From: Belliella baltica DSM 15883
Lineage (GTDB): Bacteria > Bacteroidota > Bacteroidia > Cytophagales > Cyclobacteriaceae
Assembly (NCBI RefSeq): GCF_000265405.1
Contig: NC_018010.1
Coordinates: forward strand, 3,059,501-3,123,500
Direction: 5' to 3'
Length of the DNA: 64,000 nucleotides
How positions within the stretch are numbered: the first letter of the stretch is position 1; each line of letters starts with the position of its first letter. This document shows positions 42,272 through 51,643 of this stretch, one piece after another. The translations under genes were made by a program, and so were the position numbers. Under the pieces are notes generated by a model, which was not told where the DNA came from, did not search any database, and worked only from the letters and a program-made list of their open reading frames with translations.

Positions 42272-43681
42272 ATGAAAAATTCTTCAATTTTATGGTCTTT
42301 CTTAGCTTTTTTTATATTAAGCTGTGGAAAGCAAGAAACGTTTGATCCAAAAATTATCATCGCAGGTAAACTTGATAATACGGACGCCAAAGAAATCAAT
42401 ATTTACTTAGAGCAAGAAATAGCTGTTGCTTCTGTTGAAGAAGATGGAAGCTTTCGAGTCGATTTTGAATCTGAGTCAACTGAAAACTATTATGTAAGAG
42501 CAGGTAGAGAAGGTTTTAATTTATTTTTGAGTCCAGGTGATAGTGTTTATATCGAAGCAAACACAAATGATTTTAATGAATCTTTGAAATTTCACGGTGA
42601 TCATCTTGCTGAAAACACCTTTCTTTTTGAGCGAGATAAGCTTTTTAGAGAAAGTGGTATGGGCGATATGATGACCTTGATGGGTATGGAGAAAAATGCA
42701 TATTTTGATAAAAAAGATGAATTTTTTGCCACATTAAAATCAAGACTTGAAGAGTTAGAATTACAGGAAGAAATTGATAAGAATTTTGTGAAGTTAGAAG
42801 AAGCCTATATCAACTATCAACCTTTACTACTTGATAGTCAATACCCTATGTATAACGCTTACCTTAATAAAATCCCTCAGGATTCTGTAGATTTCCCAAA
42901 AGAAGAAGTAAAGGAAAAGCTAGCCTCTCTAGATCTTACAAAAGATGATCTCCTCAAATCAGGATCATATAAAGCACTAATTGACAGAAGAGTTGGTGAA
43001 GAGGTATCTGAAATCATGAAGCAAGATACAACACTTAGAGGATCTGAAGATGGATATGAAAAAGCAAGATTTCTTGCTATGGATAAATTATTAAAAAATC
43101 AAACAGTCAAAGATCAGTTCTTATTTGATTATATCAAATCTAATTTGGAATACAGAGGACCCATTCACGTGAAATCTTCATATGAAAAGTTTATTGCCGA
43201 AAATCAAAGCCCTGAGCTCCAAGCAAAATTAGAAAAAATAAAAGCGAAATGGGATCCTATCATGCCAGGTCAACAAGTTCCTGATTTTTCATTTGTCAAC
43301 ATTAATGGCGAAGAAGTTAACTTAAGTGATTTACGAGGAAATCTTGTTTATATAGATATCTGGGCAACATGGTGCGGACCTTGCATTGCGGAACATCCAC
43401 ATTGGGACAAAATGAAAGAAGAATATAAAGACAAGGATGTATCTTTCCTGACTGTTTCGATAGATGATAGTAAAGAGCCATGGGAGAAAATGGTTAAAGA
43501 TAAAAACATGGATGGATTACAGTGGTTTTCAGCAAATGCTTGGAAATCTGATTTGGCGCAACATTTTATGGTAAATGCAATCCCTAGATTTCTACTTCTT
43601 GACAAAGAAGGAAAAATCATAGACCCTTCTGCGGACAGACCTTCAGGAGATATAAGGAAAACAGTAGATAAATATTTATAA
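42272..43681 (+). CDS. TlpA-family thiol-disulfide oxidoreductase lipoprotein
   Basis: The 469-residue protein has a lipoprotein signal (WSFLAFFILSCGKQ). An N-terminal DUF4369-like beta domain follows (KIIIAGKLDNTDAKEINIYL), then a helical middle. The C-terminal thioredoxin domain (about 330-469) has active site WATWCGPCIAEHPHW and cis-Pro segment VNAIPRFLLLDKEGKII. It would reduce disulfides in the periplasm, as TlpA/ResA do. A terminator follows. Confidence 0.92.
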   Translation: MKNSSILWSFLAFFILSCGKQETFDPKIIIAGKLDNTDAKEINIYLEQEIAVASVEEDGSFRVDFESESTENYYVRAGREGFNLFLSPGDSVYIEANTNDFNESLKFHGDHLAENTFLFERDKLFRESGMGDMMTLMGMEKNAYFDKKDEFFATLKSRLEELELQEEIDKNFVKLEEAYINYQPLLLDSQYPMYNAYLNKIPQDSVDFPKEEVKEKLASLDLTKDDLLKSGSYKALIDRRVGEEVSEIMKQDTTLRGSEDGYEKARFLAMDKLLKNQTVKDQFLFDYIKSNLEYRGPIHVKSSYEKFIAENQSPELQAKLEKIKAKWDPIMPGQQVPDFSFVNINGEEVNLSDLRGNLVYIDIWATWCGPCIAEHPHWDKMKEEYKDKDVSFLTVSIDDSKEPWEKMVKDKNMDGLQWFSANAWKSDLAQHFMVNAIPRFLLLDKEGKIIDPSADRPSGDIRKTVDKYL

Positions 43682-43702
43682 AAATCTAAGTTTTATAAGT
43701 AT

Positions 43703-43739
43703 AAAGAGTGAATCATTTTTGGTTCACTCTTTTATTTTT
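43703..43739 (+). terminator. Terminator after the TlpA-like gene
   Basis: AAAGAGTGAA pairs perfectly with TTCACTCTTT around a ~10-base loop and is followed by a T-rich stretch. Confidence 0.8.
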
Positions 43740-43812
43740 AACATTAAGCAGCTATTGTTGTATCAAATTTCAAACTTTAATAATTTCCTATCAATTATAA
43801 TCCAAAATTCTA

Positions 43813-44430
43813 ATGAAGAAATGTTTACTGCTTTCATTTGTTTTGATAATAAGTTTCCAATCCTTTAGCCAAGAAGCTTTTCAATTCAAAAAAGGTTTCA
43901 TTGGAATAAGTTTGGGACCTTCTTTTTATACTGGTACAGCTCTCGTAAATAATTTTCAAAATCAAGGAGTACCAACTTCTCAAACTGATCCAGAAATCTC
44001 AAAAGGTCAGATAGGTTTCAATATCAATTTGCTTGATATTGGGTATAGTTTTACTGAAAATTGGGGCGTTGTTTTCAAATTACAAGGTGGATCACAAGTC
44101 TCTAGATCCTCTGGAAAAGTTTTGAAATCTACATTTGGAACATTTATGATTGGTCCAATGTATTCGGTTAAAATTCAGGAAGATCTAGTTTTAGATATGA
44201 AAATTAAAGGAGGTAGATTTTTTAATGTTTTGACATTTAATGATGAATTTGGAAGTTCCTTTTCAAATAGTAATTTCAATTTTGGAATGGAAGCTGGAGT
44301 ATCATTGAGATATCATTTTGACCAACAATTTTCTTGGATAAATAATCTTGATTTTCAAAATCAATTTGAAGGAAATAACGAAAATATCAATCGGCTTAAT
44401 ATTTCCACAGGCATTGCCTTTAGGTTTTAA
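43813..44430 (+). CDS. Outer-membrane beta-barrel protein (205 aa)
   Basis: A signal peptide (KKCLLLSFVLIISFQSFSQE) is followed by alternating amphipathic strands (GFIGISLGPSFYTGTALVNN, IGFNINLLDIGYSFTENWGV) ending in Phe (RLNISTGIAFRF). This is the pattern of an eight-stranded barrel of the OmpA/OmpW-like kind. Function unknown. Confidence 0.75.
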   Translation: MKKCLLLSFVLIISFQSFSQEAFQFKKGFIGISLGPSFYTGTALVNNFQNQGVPTSQTDPEISKGQIGFNINLLDIGYSFTENWGVVFKLQGGSQVSRSSGKVLKSTFGTFMIGPMYSVKIQEDLVLDMKIKGGRFFNVLTFNDEFGSSFSNSNFNFGMEAGVSLRYHFDQQFSWINNLDFQNQFEGNNENINRLNISTGIAFRF

Positions 44431-44490
44431 TCAAAATTTTCTACCCTATCAAGTTAGCCTTATAAAGACAAAACCAAATACATTGCATTC

Positions 44491-45387
44491 ATGCTAGAAC
44501 GACTTGATAGCAGTACATTAAATTTTGATCAGGACTCCCTCTTGTTATTGAATATTTCATTAGCAATCATCATGTTTGGAGTGGCCTTAGATTTAAAAAT
44601 CTCAGATTTCACCGCCATAGCCAAGAATCCAAAATCTTTTATCGCTGGAATAATTAGTCAGTTTATATTTTTGCCTTTTTTGACTTGGGTGTTTGTGTTG
44701 ATCATCACTCCTCCCCCATCAGTTGCACTCGGCATGTTCTTGGTGGCTGCCTGTCCAGGAGGAAATGTTTCTAATTTTATCAGTCATCTTGCAAAAGGTA
44801 ATGCAGCTCTTTCTGTTAGTTTAACTGCATTTTCCACTTTATTTTCAATTTTTTTGACTCCATTTAACTTTGCTTTATGGGCAGGTTTCTATGCTCCATC
44901 TGCAGACCTTATGCGCGCTATTAGTCTTGATTATATTGATATTTTTCAAACCGTGGCTTTGATTCTTGGAGTACCACTAATTCTTGGAATTCTAATTAAC
45001 AATAGATTTCCTGTTTGGAGTAAAAGTGCAACCAAAATCTTAAAACCTCTTAGCATCTTTATTTTTGCAGTCTTCGTAGGTATTGCATTTGTAGGAAATT
45101 ATAGTCTTTTTATAAAATTTATTGGATTGATATTTCTTTGGGTTTTTGGGCATAATCTTATGGCCTTATTCTCTGGATTTTCCTTAGCAAAAATTTTTAA
45201 GCTAAACCTTGCTGACACAAAGACTTTAACAATAGAAACAGGCATTCAAAATTCGGGGTTGGGCTTAGTCTTAATATTCACCTATTTTGATGGTTTGGGC
45301 GGAATGGCTATTATTGCTGCTTGGTGGGGTATTTGGCACATCATTTCAGGGATGGGTCTAGCATTCTTCTGGAAAAAATCTATTTAA
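44491..45387 (+). CDS. Bile acid:sodium symporter (BASS) family transporter
   Basis: The 298-residue protein has about nine transmembrane helices and the family motif LVAACPGGNVSNFISHLAKG (about 88-107), followed by NAALSVSLTAFSTL, and a second crossing element ETGIQNSGLGLVLIF near 250. BASS proteins use sodium to import organic anions, from bile acids to small carboxylates. The natural substrate is unlikely to be bile acids here. Inner membrane. The acyltransferase gene follows 36 bases later. Confidence 0.88.
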   Translation: MLERLDSSTLNFDQDSLLLLNISLAIIMFGVALDLKISDFTAIAKNPKSFIAGIISQFIFLPFLTWVFVLIITPPPSVALGMFLVAACPGGNVSNFISHLAKGNAALSVSLTAFSTLFSIFLTPFNFALWAGFYAPSADLMRAISLDYIDIFQTVALILGVPLILGILINNRFPVWSKSATKILKPLSIFIFAVFVGIAFVGNYSLFIKFIGLIFLWVFGHNLMALFSGFSLAKIFKLNLADTKTLTIETGIQNSGLGLVLIFTYFDGLGGMAIIAAWWGIWHIISGMGLAFFWKKSI

Positions 45388-45423
45388 AATCATTTTCGAA
45401 TCACTTTTGATCAGCCTATTGAA

Positions 45424-46425
45424 ATGAAATATTTAGTAAATGAGTTTCTTCGTTTTCTAGTCAGACTTGCTCTCAGGGTTTTTTACAAAGAAATTGTCGT
45501 TGAAGGAAAGCACAATATTCCAAAAGGTAAATCGATACTCATGGTCAGTAATCATCAAAACGCTTTGATTGATCCACTTTTGCTTGCTACATTATCTGGC
45601 TTAAAACCTCATTTTCTCACTCGAGCTTCTGTTTTTCAAAAACCTTTTGTAGCTAAAATGCTCAATTACATTCAAATGATTCCTATTTATCGAGTTCGTG
45701 ATGGAGTTAGGAATATGGAAAAAAACCAAGAAACATTTGATAAAAGTGTTCAAGTGCTTTTAAAAAAAGGTTCCATGCTGATTTTTGGAGAAGGGAGTCA
45801 CAGTACAAAAAGAAATTTAAGACCGATGAAGAAAGGTTTCGCCAGAATTGCCGTCCAAGCACTTCAAGTAAACCCTGAACTGGATCTATTTATTCTTCCA
45901 GTTGCTATCAATTACAGCAATCACAATCATTCTGGATCGAAAGTAAGGATTACTTTTGGGGAAGTAATCAATCCAAAATTATATAGTCAAAATTCAGAAA
46001 CTCTAATTTCAGTTACTTACAAGGCACTATTACCTCTTGTAGTAGAAATCCCTGAAAATCAATATGAAAATAATCTCCAATTACTTATCAACAAGAATGT
46101 GGACCTAACCTCTCCCAGTGCGGTAAAAGAATTTTTGGATGAAAAGCCAATAAATGTAAAGTCTGTAAAAACACCTTATTTGCGTAACAAATTGATGAAG
46201 CTATTTCATCTTCCCATTTATTGGATTTGGCTTTGGATGGCACCAAAAGTAAAAGACGAGGCTTTTATAGCTACTTTTAAATTTGTAATTGGTTTGGTTG
46301 GTTTACCTATTTGGTATTTTACTTTTTACTTTGTTATGAGCGAACTAGAGGAAAAAGCATGGGCTATTTCATTTCTTTTCCTTGCAATAATATTTCTCTT
46401 CTCTAATAAAAATGGACAGAAGTAG
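45424..46425 (+). CDS. 1-acylglycerol-3-phosphate acyltransferase (PlsC-like)
   Basis: The 333-residue protein has the LPLAT catalytic motif NHQNALIDPLLLATLSG (HX4D) near residue 43 and the substrate motif FGEGSHSTKRNLRPMKKGFA near 120. Two transmembrane segments lie at the C-terminus (about 275-330). It would acylate lysophospholipids or a related acceptor. Several such paralogues usually exist in one genome, so the exact role is open. Confidence 0.88.
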   Translation: MKYLVNEFLRFLVRLALRVFYKEIVVEGKHNIPKGKSILMVSNHQNALIDPLLLATLSGLKPHFLTRASVFQKPFVAKMLNYIQMIPIYRVRDGVRNMEKNQETFDKSVQVLLKKGSMLIFGEGSHSTKRNLRPMKKGFARIAVQALQVNPELDLFILPVAINYSNHNHSGSKVRITFGEVINPKLYSQNSETLISVTYKALLPLVVEIPENQYENNLQLLINKNVDLTSPSAVKEFLDEKPINVKSVKTPYLRNKLMKLFHLPIYWIWLWMAPKVKDEAFIATFKFVIGLVGLPIWYFTFYFVMSELEEKAWAISFLFLAIIFLFSNKNGQK

Positions 46426-46476
46426 TGAAAAAGAAAACAGACTTAGCACTTCCCCATCCAAGTAAGTATATTTTTG

Positions 46477-46484
46477 TATCTTTG
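46477..46484 (+). promoter_or_regulatory. -7 promoter box before hppD
   Basis: TATCTTTG matches TAnnTTTG exactly, 34 bases before the hppD ATG. A clear -33 TTG is not visible. Confidence 0.45.
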
Positions 46485-46518
46485 ACAAGCGAAATTATAA
46501 ACCCAAATTCTTAGAAAA

Positions 46519-47613
46519 ATGGAACAAGATTTTCTCCCACTATTAGGGACAGATTATGTAGAATTATACGTTGGCAATGCCAAACAATCCGCACTTTATT
46601 ATCAATATGCATTCGGATATGAGCTCATAGCCTATGCAGGTCCTGAAACAGGCATCAAAGACCGAGCTTCTTATGTGTTAAAACAAGATAAAATACGCTT
46701 GGTATTGACCACTCCTCTTCAAGAAAATCACCCTATAGCTGATCATATCAAAAAACATGGTGATGGAGTAAAAGTACTGGCTTTATGGGTCGAAGATGCA
46801 AAGAAATCTTGGCTTGAAACAACTTCAAGAGGAGCTGTTTCTTATGAAGAGCCGAGGACTATCAAAGATGAAAATGGAGAAGTGGTAGTTGCTTCAATTA
46901 GAACTTATGGGGAGACGATCCATACATTTATTGAAAGAAAAAATTATCATGGAATTTTCCTTCCGGGATACAAACCAAGAAAAAGCGAATACAAACCAAC
47001 ATCAATTGGTTTAAAATACATAGATCATTGTGTAGGAAATGTAGGTTGGGGTGAGATGAACAAATGGGTTAAATTCTATGAGGATGTTATGGGCTTCAAG
47101 CTTTTAATCACATTTGATGATAAGGATATCTCGACTGAATATTCAGCATTGATGTCAAAGGTTGTTTCAAATGGCAATGGATATATCAAATTCCCAATAA
47201 ACGAACCCGCGGAAGGAAAGAAAAAGTCTCAGATTGAAGAATATCTTGACTTCTATAATGGTTCTGGTGTTCAGCATATGGCTATTGCTACAGATGACAT
47301 AGTCCATACTGTTTCTGAACTAAGAAAAAGAGGCGTAGAATTCCTTGAAGTACCTTCTTCTTACTATGATGATTTGTTGGATAGAGTTGGTAAGATTGAC
47401 GAAGATTTACAACCTTTGAAAGACCTCAATATCCTTGTAGATAGAGATGATGAAGGTTATTTGCTTCAAATTTTCACCAAACCCATTCAAGATAGACCAA
47501 CCCTTTTCTTTGAAATTATCCAAAGAAAAGGTGCTAAATCCTTCGGAAAGGGTAATTTCAAAGCTTTGTTTGAAGCAATTGAAAGAGAACAAGAACTGAG
47601 AGGAAATTTATAG
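46519..47613 (+). CDS. hppD: 4-hydroxyphenylpyruvate dioxygenase
   Basis: The 364-residue protein has two vicinal-oxygen-chelate domains. The iron ligands are visible in the second half: His in KYIDHCVGNV (~171), His in GVQHMAIATDD (~254) and Glu in LFFEIIQRKG (~331), followed by the family C-terminal helix GNFKALFEAIEREQELRGNL. It converts 4-hydroxyphenylpyruvate to homogentisate in tyrosine breakdown. No homogentisate dioxygenase gene lies next to it. Confidence 0.95.
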   Translation: MEQDFLPLLGTDYVELYVGNAKQSALYYQYAFGYELIAYAGPETGIKDRASYVLKQDKIRLVLTTPLQENHPIADHIKKHGDGVKVLALWVEDAKKSWLETTSRGAVSYEEPRTIKDENGEVVVASIRTYGETIHTFIERKNYHGIFLPGYKPRKSEYKPTSIGLKYIDHCVGNVGWGEMNKWVKFYEDVMGFKLLITFDDKDISTEYSALMSKVVSNGNGYIKFPINEPAEGKKKSQIEEYLDFYNGSGVQHMAIATDDIVHTVSELRKRGVEFLEVPSSYYDDLLDRVGKIDEDLQPLKDLNILVDRDDEGYLLQIFTKPIQDRPTLFFEIIQRKGAKSFGKGNFKALFEAIEREQELRGNL

Positions 47614-47622
47614 ACAACTATC

Positions 47623-47656
47623 AACTCCGAGGAATGTACTTCTCGGAGTTTTTTCA
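47623..47656 (+). terminator. Terminator after hppD
   Basis: AACTCCGAG pairs perfectly with CTCGGAGTT around a 10-base loop, followed by T6. Confidence 0.85.
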
Positions 47657-47826
47657 TTCTTTTTTTAAAATACTCTCTTTTTATTTTGCATTTATTGCAG
47701 ACTTAAATTTTTATTATTCAGGATTTATCGCAAAGGTTTCTTCTATTTAAAGAAGTATTTTTTAGCAATTCTTTCACTTTAAACCCATTATTTATAAATT
47801 GAAAATTCATTCAAACTTTTTACAAA

Positions 47827-49560
47827 ATGACCAATGTAGATCCAATAATTATAGCCAAAGCAGAGTCTTGGTTAAAGAGTAACATAGACGAAAAGAGTAA
47901 ATCTGAAATACAGAAATTGCTCGCATCTGAAGACAAAACAGAACTGATAGATTCTTTTTACCGCGATTTAGAGTTTGGTACGGGAGGCTTGAGAGGTATT
48001 ATGGGGGTAGGCTCAAATCGAATGAATGTCTATACTATAGGCATGGCTACGCAAGGTTTAGCCAATTATCTCTTGAAAAGTTTTCCAAATGAAGAAATTT
48101 CTGTAGCAATTACTCACGATTGTAGAATCAACAATACACTTTTTGCTGATACTACTACAAATGTGTTTACAGCCAATGGAATCAAAGTTTATTACTACCG
48201 AGAGATGCGACCAACTCCGATGCTTTCTTTTGCAATCAGACATTTTGGTTGTAAAAGTGGTGTAATGGTAACAGCTTCTCACAATCCAAAAGAATATAAT
48301 GGCTACAAGGCCTATTGGGAAGATGGTGGACAAGTAGTCGCTCCACATGATGTGAATATCATTTCTGAAGTTCAGAAAATCACTTCTGTAGATGACGTGA
48401 ATTGGAATAAAAACGATGCTCTCATAGAATATATTGAAGCTGATTTTGATTTAATTTATCTCAATGAAGTTAAAAAATTGAGTTTATCTCCTAATGAAAT
48501 AATGCTTCAAAAGGATATGCCAATTGTCTTCTCACCAATTCATGGAGCTTCTGGAAGAACTGTACCAGCAGCCTTGAAAATTTATGGATTTGAAAACATT
48601 CACATCGTAAAAGAACAAGCTGAACCAGATGGTACTTTCCCTACGGTGATTTATCCAAATCCAGAAGAAAAAGAAGCACTAACCATGGCGATTGAATTGG
48701 GTAAAAAGGTCAATGCAGAACTTGTTTTAGCCTGCGATCCTGATGGAGATCGCTATGCGGCGTGTATTCCTGATGGAAATGGAGGTTTTGAATTACTCAA
48801 TGGAAATCAAGGTGGCTCTCTAATTACATATTATTTACTAAGCAAATGGAGAGAGCATGGAAAGCTTACTGGGGATCAATTCATGGTCAACACGATAGTT
48901 ACTACAGAATTGATTAATGCAATCTGTGCCGGATTTAATGTGACTTGTTACAATGTACTTACAGGATTTAAAAACATTGCTGCGATCATCAAACAACTCG
49001 AAGGCAAACAACAATACATTGCTGGAGGTGAAGAAAGTTACGGATACATGGTTGGTGATTTTGTTAGAGACAAGGATGCTAATTCTGCTGCAGCTATTTT
49101 TGCTGAATTGGTTGCTTATTACAAGAGCAAAGGTCAATCAATTCAAGATGTTTTAGCCGAAATCTACATGAAATATGGATTTTACAAAGAACATCTAATT
49201 TCTGTGACTAAAAAAGGAAAAGATGGAGCTGAGCAAATCCAAGCTTTAATGGCTGGTTTTAGAAAGGACAAACCTTCTGAAATTAATGGAACCAAAGTGG
49301 TAAAAATAGTGGATGTCAAAGAAAGCGTAATCTACGATTTACTCAATAATAAAGAAGAAAAACTAGAAATGGATAAATCAAACGTTATTCAGTTTTATCT
49401 AGAAGATGGAAGTAAGATTTCTGCTAGGCCCTCTGGAACAGAACCTAAAATTAAATACTATTTTTCTGTAAATGAAAAATTGCCTAATAGAGAAGCTTAT
49501 AAAGCTGTGGAAGCTTCCTTAGATAAAAAAATTCAAGGATTAATGAGTTTCTTTGGCTAA
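47827..49560 (+). CDS. Phosphoglucomutase/phosphomannomutase family phosphosugar mutase
   Basis: The 577-residue protein has the alpha-D-phosphohexomutase domains. Key motifs are GTGGLRGIMGVGSNRMN, the catalytic serine loop VTASHNPKEYNGYKAYWEDG (Ser near 150), the metal-binding loop ACDPDGDRYAACIPDG, sugar-binding AGGEESYGYM and the phosphate-binding loop RPSGTEPKIKYYFS. It interconverts hexose-1- and hexose-6-phosphates, feeding glycogen and envelope sugars. The exact hexose specificity is not decided by sequence. A strong terminator follows. Confidence 0.93.
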   Translation: MTNVDPIIIAKAESWLKSNIDEKSKSEIQKLLASEDKTELIDSFYRDLEFGTGGLRGIMGVGSNRMNVYTIGMATQGLANYLLKSFPNEEISVAITHDCRINNTLFADTTTNVFTANGIKVYYYREMRPTPMLSFAIRHFGCKSGVMVTASHNPKEYNGYKAYWEDGGQVVAPHDVNIISEVQKITSVDDVNWNKNDALIEYIEADFDLIYLNEVKKLSLSPNEIMLQKDMPIVFSPIHGASGRTVPAALKIYGFENIHIVKEQAEPDGTFPTVIYPNPEEKEALTMAIELGKKVNAELVLACDPDGDRYAACIPDGNGGFELLNGNQGGSLITYYLLSKWREHGKLTGDQFMVNTIVTTELINAICAGFNVTCYNVLTGFKNIAAIIKQLEGKQQYIAGGEESYGYMVGDFVRDKDANSAAAIFAELVAYYKSKGQSIQDVLAEIYMKYGFYKEHLISVTKKGKDGAEQIQALMAGFRKDKPSEINGTKVVKIVDVKESVIYDLLNNKEEKLEMDKSNVIQFYLEDGSKISARPSGTEPKIKYYFSVNEKLPNREAYKAVEASLDKKIQGLMSFFG

Positions 49561-49581
49561 TTATATTTCTACTAATACAAA

Positions 49582-49626
49582 TGAAAATCAAAGGGTTATT
49601 ATATTTTTTAACCCTTTTGATTTTCA
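49582..49626. terminator. Long bidirectional terminator between convergent genes
   Basis: A ~17-bp stem (TGAAAATCAAAGGGTTA with TAACCCTTTTGATTTTCA, one bulged base) with T-rich loop and flanks separates the phosphosugar mutase from the BrkB-family gene. Confidence 0.85.
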
Positions 49627-49639
49627 GTGTTTTTATAAG

Positions 49640-50569
49640 TTAACTCTCTCTTCCTGTAGCATCGACTTCTATCTCACGCAATTCTACTTTTACAGCTTGA
49701 GCTAAAGGAACAATTCCTCTTCCTACTTTTTCAGCAATGTAATAGGTGATTTGAGCCCCAAATAGAAAAATCACGACGGAATAATAAACCCAAATTAAGA
49801 GTACAACCAATGAACCTGCCGTTCCATAAGCGGAGCCAAGATTGGAACTTCCCATATAAATACTAATAAGGTATTTACCTAAGGCGAATAATAACATTGT
49901 TACAAAAGCGCCAGTCCAAGTATCTTTCCATCTCACTTTTGCGTCTGGTAAGATTTTGTACATCAGTGCAAAAACAGCCATCAAAATTCCTTGTCCAATA
50001 ATCAAATGACCTATTGAAGCCACAACGACGGCTATTGATTCTAAATATTGATCAAAGTAATTGAATATGACTACAATCAAAGCATCTAGAACAAGTGATA
50101 CCAACAGGATAAAACCTATGGAAGCAACCATTGAAAAACTCAAAAGTCTGTTTATAACAAATTTCAATACACCTTTTTCAGGTTTAGCTTTGATATGCCA
50201 AATGTGATTGATTGCATTTTGTAAACTCACGAAGACCGTAGAGGCACTAAAAGCTAGAATTCCAAATGCTATAAAACTGGATATAACACCTTCTGAATCC
50301 ATCGAAAAGTTCTCCATGATATCAGTGAGCGTTAAAGCACTTTCCTTTCCTGCTAGATTTTCTACTTGAAGAATGATTTCATCCTTGATTTCTGATTCTT
50401 GGTAGAATGTAGTCCCTATATTCAAAATAATTATCAAAAGAGCAGGCATACTGAAGATTGTATAAAATGCAGTGGAAGCAGCGAAACTCATAGAATCGCT
50501 ACTACCAAAATCTTTTACACTATCTACAATGATTTGAAAAAATGTAAGCTTTTTTAATTTTCTAATCAT
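49640..50569 (-). CDS. YihY/BrkB family inner-membrane protein
   Basis: The 309-residue protein has six transmembrane helices and the family motifs MSFAASTAFYTIFSMPALLI, FVSLQNAINHIWHIKAKPEK, and AYGTAGSLVVLLIWVYYSVV near the end. Despite names such as virulence factor BrkB or RNase BN, the molecular role is unsettled. It is a separate transcription unit or the end of the minus-strand run that follows. Confidence 0.88.
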   Translation of the reverse strand: MIRKLKKLTFFQIIVDSVKDFGSSDSMSFAASTAFYTIFSMPALLIIILNIGTTFYQESEIKDEIILQVENLAGKESALTLTDIMENFSMDSEGVISSFIAFGILAFSASTVFVSLQNAINHIWHIKAKPEKGVLKFVINRLLSFSMVASIGFILLVSLVLDALIVVIFNYFDQYLESIAVVVASIGHLIIGQGILMAVFALMYKILPDAKVRWKDTWTGAFVTMLLFALGKYLISIYMGSSNLGSAYGTAGSLVVLLIWVYYSVVIFLFGAQITYYIAEKVGRGIVPLAQAVKVELREIEVDATGRES

Positions 50570-50620
50570 ATCAAACTAACCAAAAATAGTTTTTTACTTA
50601 AATCTTTCTTCAAGGGTCAG

Positions 50621-51574
50621 TTACATTTCCCATAAATCACTCAAGCGATAAGGGCTTTGTGGCCCAGTAAAGAACGATCCATCAATGAAACGATATTCTT
50701 TTTCAATTTTCATCAATTGATCCATATCTTCATTTTTCAGATTAATCTCGGCTGCTGCAAGGTTTTGCTTAATCCTTTCTTGATTTACAGACTTTGGGAT
50801 AACTGCAATACCTCGATTTATCGAGAATGAAATTAAAATTTGAGCTGGAGAAGCCTGATATTTCTCTGCTAAATCTCTAATCACTTTATCTTCGAAGAGA
50901 TTTGGTTCATCTTGTTTTTTGACAGAAGAAGATCTATCTCCAGAACCTAAGGGAGAATAAGCAGTCATCAATATTCCATTAGATTCACAAAATTCTACCA
51001 AGCCTTCTTGTCTCAAGTAAGGATGCATTTCTACTTGGTTCATTTCAGGTCCATCTCCCCCAAGAGCGATGATTTCTTTCAATTTGGATATGTTAAAATT
51101 TGACATTCCAATATGTTTGACTAAACCTTCAGATTTCAATCCTTGCATCCCTTGCCAAGTTTGACCAAGTGGAACATCAGAATAAGTATAAAACTGCTCT
51201 CTACTTTCTGCAAAGCCTACTCCTTTTTTAAAACTTATAGGCCAATGAATCAAATAAAGATCTAAATATTCTAACTGAAGATCATTCAGCGTCTTTAAGA
51301 GCCCCTTTTTGACATCTTCTTTTCTATGACAATCGTTCCACAATTTGGATGTAATAAAGAGTTCTTCACGCTTGACTAGTCCATCACTAAAAGCTTTGGT
51401 TAATGCCTTGCCAACTTCATTTTCATTGTTGTAAATATAGGCGCAATCAATATGCCTATATCCAGCTTCAAGTGCCCACAAGACAGCTTGATAAACTTCG
51501 CCTGGCTTTGATTTCCAAGTTCCAAGACCTAAAATTGGCATCTTATCGCCATTACTAAAAGTTAATTTTTTCAT
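50621..51574 (-). CDS. Aldo/keto reductase
   Basis: The 317-residue TIM-barrel protein has all the AKR signatures. The catalytic tetrad is D and Y in GYRHIDCAYIYNNENEVGKA, K in LFITSKLWNDCH and H in DLYLIHWPISF. NADP-binding elements are GMSNFNISKLKE and the C-terminal IPKSVNQERIKQNL. It reduces carbonyl compounds with NADPH; substrate unknown. It is followed at 70 bases by the SDR gene on the same strand. Confidence 0.93.
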   Translation of the reverse strand: MKKLTFSNGDKMPILGLGTWKSKPGEVYQAVLWALEAGYRHIDCAYIYNNENEVGKALTKAFSDGLVKREELFITSKLWNDCHRKEDVKKGLLKTLNDLQLEYLDLYLIHWPISFKKGVGFAESREQFYTYSDVPLGQTWQGMQGLKSEGLVKHIGMSNFNISKLKEIIALGGDGPEMNQVEMHPYLRQEGLVEFCESNGILMTAYSPLGSGDRSSSVKKQDEPNLFEDKVIRDLAEKYQASPAQILISFSINRGIAVIPKSVNQERIKQNLAAAEINLKNEDMDQLMKIEKEYRFIDGSFFTGPQSPYRLSDLWEM

Positions 51575-51643
51575 GATATTTAAATACTATTCAAGTTTAT
51601 ATCTTCTAATTTACGAAATGTTTTCTCTCTTGTCTCGATTAAT